In this document: positions 5,377 to 6,643 of the stretch, in pieces
Position numbering within the stretch: the first letter of the stretch is position 1
Layout of the letters: the number at the start of each line of letters is the position of its first letter
Source of the DNA: Gammaproteobacteria bacterium
GTDB taxonomy: Bacteria; Pseudomonadota; Gammaproteobacteria; S012-40
Reading direction: 5' to 3'
Assembly: GCA_029864945.1 (NCBI GenBank)
Contig: JAOTSL010000184.1
Coordinates: forward strand, 1 to 6,643
Length of the DNA stretch: 6,643 bases
The notes under the pieces: generated by a model
Database searches by the model: none
Told to the model about the DNA's origin: nothing
Seen by the model: the letters and a program-made list of their open reading frames with translations, nothing else
Position numbers and translations under genes: made by a program

Positions 5377-6015
5377 GATAAAAATGAAAATGATCTTCAT
5401 GAAGAAGCTAAACAGGTAGCGGATAGTAATGATATTCGCGAAAAAGTGCGATTGATAACGCTCAAAGCATTGAGTGAGCGTCAATTGGATAAAGAAAGTA
5501 TTAATTCAGTAGTTAAAAGTATCATTGAGGGTGTTTCAGAAGGCCTTGGTGAGTCCTCTGAAAAACTAAAGCCACAGCTTCAGGCCTCTATGTCCGGGAT
5601 TGACGATGCCTTAAGTAAGAGCGCTATAGCAGCAAAGCTTGCAACGGAAGAAGCAATAGGCCGTGCAGAGAAATTTGCTGAAAGTGATCTTAAAAAGGCG
5701 GTAGAAGATTTTAAAGGCTTGGAAGACTCGTTCATCGATACTATTAATACGGTTGCCCGTGGTTCCGGTAGCTTGGTGAGTACCGCACTTGGTGAAATTG
5801 CCTCACACTTAAAAAAGACTGGCACTGATTCTGGAAAAGAAGCAATTAATGCGGTCAATAGTTTATCTCATTCATTGGTTGATGCCGGTAAAGGCACTGT
5901 TGATGAAATAGCGTCAGCAACACAATCGGCGACGGGGCATTTTGCCAGTATAGCCAGTGGGGTGTTGGCTGGTATGGCGGACGTTATCTCGTCTGGCAAA
6001 AAACCTAAATCCTGA
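5374..6015 (+). CDS. Helical phasin-like protein resembling DUF6781
   Basis: This is a 213-residue soluble protein with no signal peptide or membrane span. It has no Cys, Trp or Tyr and only two prolines (67 and 211), and is rich in Ala, Ser, Lys, Glu and Asp. It therefore should be nearly all helix, with amphipathic and coiled-coil-like heptads. The N-terminal part (DIREKVRLITLKALSERQLD, 20-39) and the C-terminal small-residue stretch (FASIASGVLAGMADVI, 190-205) match, from memory, proteins annotated DUF6781; I could not check this. The general pattern resembles phasins and other surface-coating helical proteins. The C-terminal 190-205 segment could be an amphipathic lipid- or partner-binding helix. 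The next gene, for an ABC1-family kinase, starts 16 bases after the stop with no Shine-Dalgarno of its own, implying co-transcription and probably translational coupling. A role with that kinase in lipid or quinone biology is inference. Confidence 0.88.
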   Translation: MDKNENDLHEEAKQVADSNDIREKVRLITLKALSERQLDKESINSVVKSIIEGVSEGLGESSEKLKPQLQASMSGIDDALSKSAIAAKLATEEAIGRAEKFAESDLKKAVEDFKGLEDSFIDTINTVARGSGSLVSTALGEIASHLKKTGTDSGKEAINAVNSLSHSLVDAGKGTVDEIASATQSATGHFASIASGVLAGMADVISSGKKPKS

Positions 6016-6031
6016 TTTTCTGAATTATTAG

Positions 6032-6643
6032 ATGATACGGGAAACCTTAAGCGCTGCCCGAGATCTTGGGCGACTGCACGAAATCTCTATGGTGCTCATA
6101 CGCTGGGGCTTTGGGGATGTCGTGCGGCGTATTGGTTTAAGCCATACACTTGAAAAAGCCGGCAGAGCTTTAAACTGGACCGATGTGAAAATGTTGGCGG
6201 ATTCCGAGCCGCCTGAGCGAGTCTGTCGTGCATTGCAGGAGCTGGGCCCTACGTTTGTAAAGCTGGGTCAAATGTTGGGGTCCCGGGTTGATATGTTTTC
6301 ACCCGAGTGGATTAGCGCTTTTGAGCAATTGCAAGATCAAGTGAAGGGCGTTTCTTGGGAAGAGTTATTACCTCAATTGGAAGAAGACCTAGGTGCGGCC
6401 CCTGATACCATATTCGACAATATCGGAACTGTCCCTTTTGCTGCAGCTTCTATCGCGCAGGTGCATCGGGCCCAATTAAAAACGGGTGAAAAAGTAGTAT
6501 TAAAAATTCGCCGGCCAGGAATTGAGCATAAGATCGAGGCTGACTTACGTCTTTTAAGGCGCATTGCTGAGATAGCAGAAAACTCTACACCAGAACTTAA
6601 GCGCTTTCGACCAACTGAAATCGTTCGCCAATTTGCACTGTCA
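6032..6643 (+). CDS. ABC1/UbiB/AarF-family atypical kinase (N-terminal part, runs off window)
   Basis: The first 204 residues of an ABC1 (ADCK/UbiB) protein are present, with no stop before the window end; the family is usually about 430-560 residues. These are atypical protein-kinase-fold ATPases. UbiB supports ubiquinone biosynthesis, and relatives act in lipid homeostasis. The family hallmark KxGQ is at 77-80 (LGPTFVKLGQ, 71-80). The Ala-rich nucleotide loop PFAAASIAQVHRA spans 135-147, and K158 in VVLKIRRPG is the ATP-binding lysine. RPTEIVRQF (193-201) matches the segment before the family's ELDL region. The N-terminus (MIRETLSAARDLGRLHEI) matches AarF-like members rather than E. coli UbiB, so I give no ubiB symbol. 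A TAG immediately precedes the ATG at 6032-6034, ruling out a longer frame. The absence of a Shine-Dalgarno suggests coupling to the gene ending at 6015. The catalytic and DFG-like motifs lie beyond the window. Confidence 0.95.
   Translation, partial: MIRETLSAARDLGRLHEISMVLIRWGFGDVVRRIGLSHTLEKAGRALNWTDVKMLADSEPPERVCRALQELGPTFVKLGQMLGSRVDMFSPEWISAFEQLQDQVKGVSWEELLPQLEEDLGAAPDTIFDNIGTVPFAAASIAQVHRAQLKTGEKVVLKIRRPGIEHKIEADLRLLRRIAEIAENSTPELKRFRPTEIVRQFALS

Noticed and set aside
5580..5858. Minus-strand frame of 92 codons inside the helical-protein gene
   Set aside because: It is antisense to a well-supported coding sequence with its own ribosome-binding site, and has no initiation signal or family resemblance.
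6373..6564. Minus-strand frame of 63 codons near the right edge
   Set aside because: It is antisense to the ABC1 kinase gene, whose motifs (AAASIAQVHRA, VVLKIRRPG) are unmistakable there.

Overview
The window looks like chromosomal DNA from a gammaproteobacterium, probably a free-living aquatic one. The reasons are a canonical gammaproteobacterial-type YajQ, a cytoplasmic PAS-PAS-GGDEF-EAL protein, a periplasmic NrfJ-like protein, an ABC1/UbiB-family kinase, clear Shine-Dalgarno sites and compact rho-independent terminators. The sequence is moderately AT-rich, with very AT-rich intergenic stretches. I see no phage, transposase, CRISPR array, tRNA or rRNA. The genus cannot be fixed by eye.

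Left part (1-1132): the last codons of a + strand gene probably end at 35. A perfect 18-bp hairpin at 41-81 follows and can terminate transcription in both directions. Converging on it is a minus-strand gene (109-975) for an uncharacterised 288-residue protein with a Rossmann/methyltransferase-like core.

Middle (1133-4076, minus strand): two genes linked to cyclic di-GMP lie in the same orientation. Upstream is yajQ (3516-3998), whose family includes c-di-GMP-binding effectors; it appears to start at a TTG codon. Downstream is a 711-residue PAS-PAS-GGDEF-EAL protein (1133-3268) with intact synthase, I-site and phosphodiesterase motifs. The 247-bp gap between them holds a candidate promoter whose -35 region lies inside a perfect 8-bp inverted repeat.

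Gap (3999-4769): about 770 bp, AT-rich. It contains the yajQ leader and candidate promoter, a short signal-peptide-like reading frame that may be a decayed relative of the next gene (4373-4540), an inverted repeat (4602-4652), and an extended -10 promoter facing right.

Right part (4770-6643, plus strand): first a small exported NrfJ-like protein with a Met/Pro/Gly-rich linker, closed by a strong terminator (5248-5287). Then comes a two-gene unit: a 213-residue, almost proline-free helical protein resembling the DUF6781 group, and, 16 bp later, the first 204 residues of an ABC1/UbiB/AarF atypical kinase that runs off the window. 

Nothing here is clearly a new defence or mobile system. The most promising leads are the YajQ/c-di-GMP enzyme pair with its candidate operator, the helical-protein/ABC1-kinase pair, and the decayed signal-peptide gene upstream of the NrfJ-like gene.
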